A stretch of DNA of 64,000 bases from Rhodococcus qingshengii (GTDB taxonomy: Bacteria > Actinomycetota > Actinomycetes > Mycobacteriales > Mycobacteriaceae): the NCBI RefSeq assembly GCF_021025955.1, contig NZ_JAJNCL010000015.1, positions 62,001-126,000 of the forward strand. The letters run 5' to 3'. The translations under genes and the position numbers were made by a program. The number at the start of each line of letters is the position of its first letter. The stretch's first letter is position 1. Of the stretch, positions 62,171 to 64,000 are shown piece by piece. Below the pieces are notes generated by a model. It made no database searches and was not told the DNA's origin. It saw only the letters and a program-made list of their open reading frames with translations.

Positions 62171-63051
62171 CAGTCGAGCCTTACTGTCTTGATGTCGGTG
62201 GTCAGATTCGGCTTGCCGTCACCCTCTGGTGTCGATCCGCCGGCCGCGACCTTGTCCAAAGTGGCGAGACCGGTCTCGTCGATCGTGCCGAAAACCGTGT
62301 ACTGCGGCGGAAGCTGCGAGTCGCCGTAGACGAGGAAGAACTGACTGCCGTTGCTACCGGGTGCCCCGGTGTTGGCCATCGCAACCGTGCCGCGCGCGTA
62401 GGTGACGGGCTCTTGCGCCGCCGGGTCGGTGGTGGCGTACGCCGTGGTGGGGAACTCGTTGTCGAATCCGTATCCCGGGCCGCCGGAGCCAGTGCCGGAG
62501 GGATCACCGCACTGCAGAACCTGGAGCGACGGGCTCGTCGTCATGCGGTGGCAGGTGGTGTCGTTGAAGTAGTCCTGCTGCGCCAAGCTCACGAAGCTGT
62601 TGACCGTGCACGGAGACTTCGTTCCGTCGAGCGTGAGCCCGATGTTCCCCTGTGACGTCTCGACGCTGATGCTCGGTGTCGCGTCCGGGGCGGTGGTGGG
62701 AATCCCGTCGGTACGAGGCGGGTTGTTGGCCTTGGACGCGGTAGCGCCGTCCGCCGGGTAAGAGCAGGAAACCGTGTCGGCCAGTGGCGTCGACAGACCG
62801 GCCGGCATCGCACCCGCAGTTTGCGGCGTGAGGCTCGAGTCGTCGGCTGCAGTGTTGGTGGTGTTCGCGTCGTCGTCGCTGCGGTTGCTGAACCAAATGA
62901 GGCCGCCGACGACACCGACTACGACAACAACGCCGAGTGCAGTTCCGGCTATCGTCATCTGCTTGCGCTTGCGGGCACGTTCTGCGCGACGTTCGAGCTG
63001 ACGCTCGAGCTTGCGTTTCGCCGCCTCGCGGCGTTGCTCGTTACTCGGCAC
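62170..63051 (-). CDS. Cyclophilin-type peptidyl-prolyl isomerase, membrane-anchored
   Basis: 293 residues from GTG 63051. Basic cytoplasmic start (PSNEQRREAAKRKLERQLER), one membrane helix (AGTALGVVVVVGVVGGLIWF), Thr/Asp-rich linker, then a cyclophilin domain nearly parallel to the next gene's (FNDTTCHRMTTSPSLQVLQC, VAMANTGAPGSNGSQFFLVY). The pair is a tandem duplication with different anchors. Confidence 0.9.
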   Translation of the reverse strand: MPSNEQRREAAKRKLERQLERRAERARKRKQMTIAGTALGVVVVVGVVGGLIWFSNRSDDDANTTNTAADDSSLTPQTAGAMPAGLSTPLADTVSCSYPADGATASKANNPPRTDGIPTTAPDATPSISVETSQGNIGLTLDGTKSPCTVNSFVSLAQQDYFNDTTCHRMTTSPSLQVLQCGDPSGTGSGGPGYGFDNEFPTTAYATTDPAAQEPVTYARGTVAMANTGAPGSNGSQFFLVYGDSQLPPQYTVFGTIDETGLATLDKVAAGGSTPEGDGKPNLTTDIKTVRLD

Positions 63052-63245
63052 TGCTGTAGTCCTCCGTATCGCGGGTGGATCGTGGTCTGCCGGCCGAGCG
63101 ACACCCTGGGGTCGGCTTCGGCAAGCGGCTCTACTCGTCGTCAGAGTCTCCCATTGCAACCTGAGAACTTACTGGCGGGGCAGCAGCTTAGGCTGTAACC
63201 GACACCGTGTTGTTCGTTTCCGCCTTTCGAAGAGGAGTTGCCCCC

Positions 63246-63926
63246 GTGCTCGTCACTGGTTTTCCGGCCGGGATGTTCCAAACCAACTGCTACATACTCG
63301 CTCAGGTCGACGCGTGCGAATGCGTAGTCGTCGACCCGGGGCAGGATGCGGCCGAGCCGCTCTTCGAATATCTCGACTCGAAGGACATGACGGTCAACGC
63401 GGTCCTCCTGACACACGGTCATCTCGATCACGTGTGGTCGGCCCGCGAGGTCTGTGAGCGATATTCCGTACCCGCGTACATCCATCCCGAGGATCGCTAC
63501 ATGCTCAGCGATCCGGCACGGGGGATAGGCCCGACGATGAAGGAATTCATTCAAGGCATGACGTTCGTGGAGCCGGACGAGGTGATCGAACTGGCCGACG
63601 GCGACAAGATCACCGAGGCCGGAATGACGTTCGTCGTCGACCACACGCCCGGGCACACACAGGGATCCGTGGTGTTCCGAACCCAGGCGAACACCGAGGA
63701 CGGACCCGTGGACTTGGCGTTCACCGGTGACACCCTGTTCCAGGGTTCCATCGGGCGCAGCGACCTGCCCGGTGGAAATCACGAGCAGTTGCTCGCCTCG
63801 ATCGCCCGCAAGCTACTGGGACTCGGTGACGAGACAGTGCTCCTGCCCGGGCACGGCGGCAACAGTTCGATCGGCGCCGAGCGAAGCTCGAACCCGTTTC
63901 TCGTTGGACTCAGCGCACAAGAATAA
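63246..63926 (+). CDS. MBL-fold metallohydrolase (glyoxalase II-like)
   Basis: 226 residues from GTG 63246 (GAGGAG upstream). Zinc motif LLTHGHLDHVW (HxHxDH), second histidine in VVDHTPGHTQGSVVF, Asp in FTGDTLFQGSIGR, last His in VLLPGHGGNSSIG. Possibly hydrolyses S-lactoylglutathione-like or mycothiol thioesters. The usual neighbour of hisS in actinobacteria. Confidence 0.9.
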   Translation: MLVTGFPAGMFQTNCYILAQVDACECVVVDPGQDAAEPLFEYLDSKDMTVNAVLLTHGHLDHVWSAREVCERYSVPAYIHPEDRYMLSDPARGIGPTMKEFIQGMTFVEPDEVIELADGDKITEAGMTFVVDHTPGHTQGSVVFRTQANTEDGPVDLAFTGDTLFQGSIGRSDLPGGNHEQLLASIARKLLGLGDETVLLPGHGGNSSIGAERSSNPFLVGLSAQE

Positions 63927-63941
63927 GGAAAAGTACCTCTC

Positions 63942-64000
63942 GTGAGTAAAGCCAGCACCTTCTCTGCACCCAAAGGCATTCCGGACTACGTTCCGCCGCA
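63942..64000 (+). CDS. hisS: Histidyl-tRNA synthetase, 5' end only
   Basis: GTG 63942 reads MSKASTFSAPKGIPDYVPP, the N-terminus of class II HisRS (PKGxxD). Only 19 codons are inside the window. Confidence 0.85.
   Translation, partial: MSKASTFSAPKGIPDYVPP

Noticed and set aside
1-64000. CRISPR arrays, insertion sequences, rRNA genes
   Set aside because: No regularly spaced repeats, transposase genes or rRNA sequence were seen; the only recombinase is the serine integrase.

Overview
The window is chromosomal DNA of a high-G+C mycolic-acid actinobacterium, most likely a Rhodococcus of the erythropolis type. Evidence: a WS/DGAT acyltransferase, the coproporphyrin-dependent heme pathway (hemE, hemY/cgoX, hemQ), phosphatidylinositol-mannoside genes (pgsA, an acyltransferase, pimA), type VII secretion-like genes, a DUF222/13E12 gene, and the order yebC-ruvCAB-yajC-secDF-SBP-apt-rel. 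The genus is inference; no rRNA is present.

Layout. 1-9.4 kb: WS/DGAT, DUF3000, a heme operon, a molybdopterin oxidoreductase and a three-gene T7SS-like cassette. 9.47-21.04 kb: an integrated, visibly AT-richer element of about 11.6 kb, bounded by a 17-bp direct repeat lying on the catalytic-cysteine codons of msrB. It carries a serine integrase, three tiny minus-strand genes, an unknown protein with a C-terminal DNA-binding-like segment, a cluster of small genes with HNH/zinc-ribbon proteins, a phage head module (terminase small subunit, terminase large fragment joined to a portal fragment, scaffold, N-terminally shortened capsid protein, connector proteins) with no tail or lysis genes, and a two-gene minus-strand cargo cassette: a membrane-anchored protein and a protein with an R-x4-H (HEPN-like) motif. 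The element gives msrB a new C-terminus and a new terminator.

21-31 kb: hybrid msrB, a GT87 mannosyltransferase, a secreted alpha/beta-hydrolase-like lipoprotein, a RibD-like reductase, zapE, a GNAT enzyme, an MFS transporter divergent from a GH1 beta-glucosidase, an orphan LeuA regulatory-domain protein behind an Ile-Leu-Val-Val leader peptide, and a tRNA cluster with an exactly repeated Val-Gly unit. 31-39.5 kb: PGPGW membrane protein, then a tightly overlapping thrS-HIT-pgsA-acyltransferase-pimA-NUDIX operon and pdxS. 39.5-49.6 kb: accessory genes placed between members of the usual pdxS-tesB-pdxT-yebC order: RidA, NUDIX, a 13E12 gene with an in-frame amber codon and a LexA box, duplicated tesB genes flanking a P-loop-degenerate kinase-like gene, a two-component system, a GAP-family membrane protein and a GntR/DUF1648 pair. 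49.7-64 kb: yebC, ruvCAB (with a LexA box), yajC-secD-secF, a peptide-binding lipoprotein, apt, rel, two cyclophilins, an MBL-fold hydrolase and the start of hisS.

The best candidates for something new are the msrB-targeting element as a reduced capsid-encoding satellite or decayed prophage, its HEPN-like/membrane cargo pair, and the orphan LeuA regulatory domain with its own leader.
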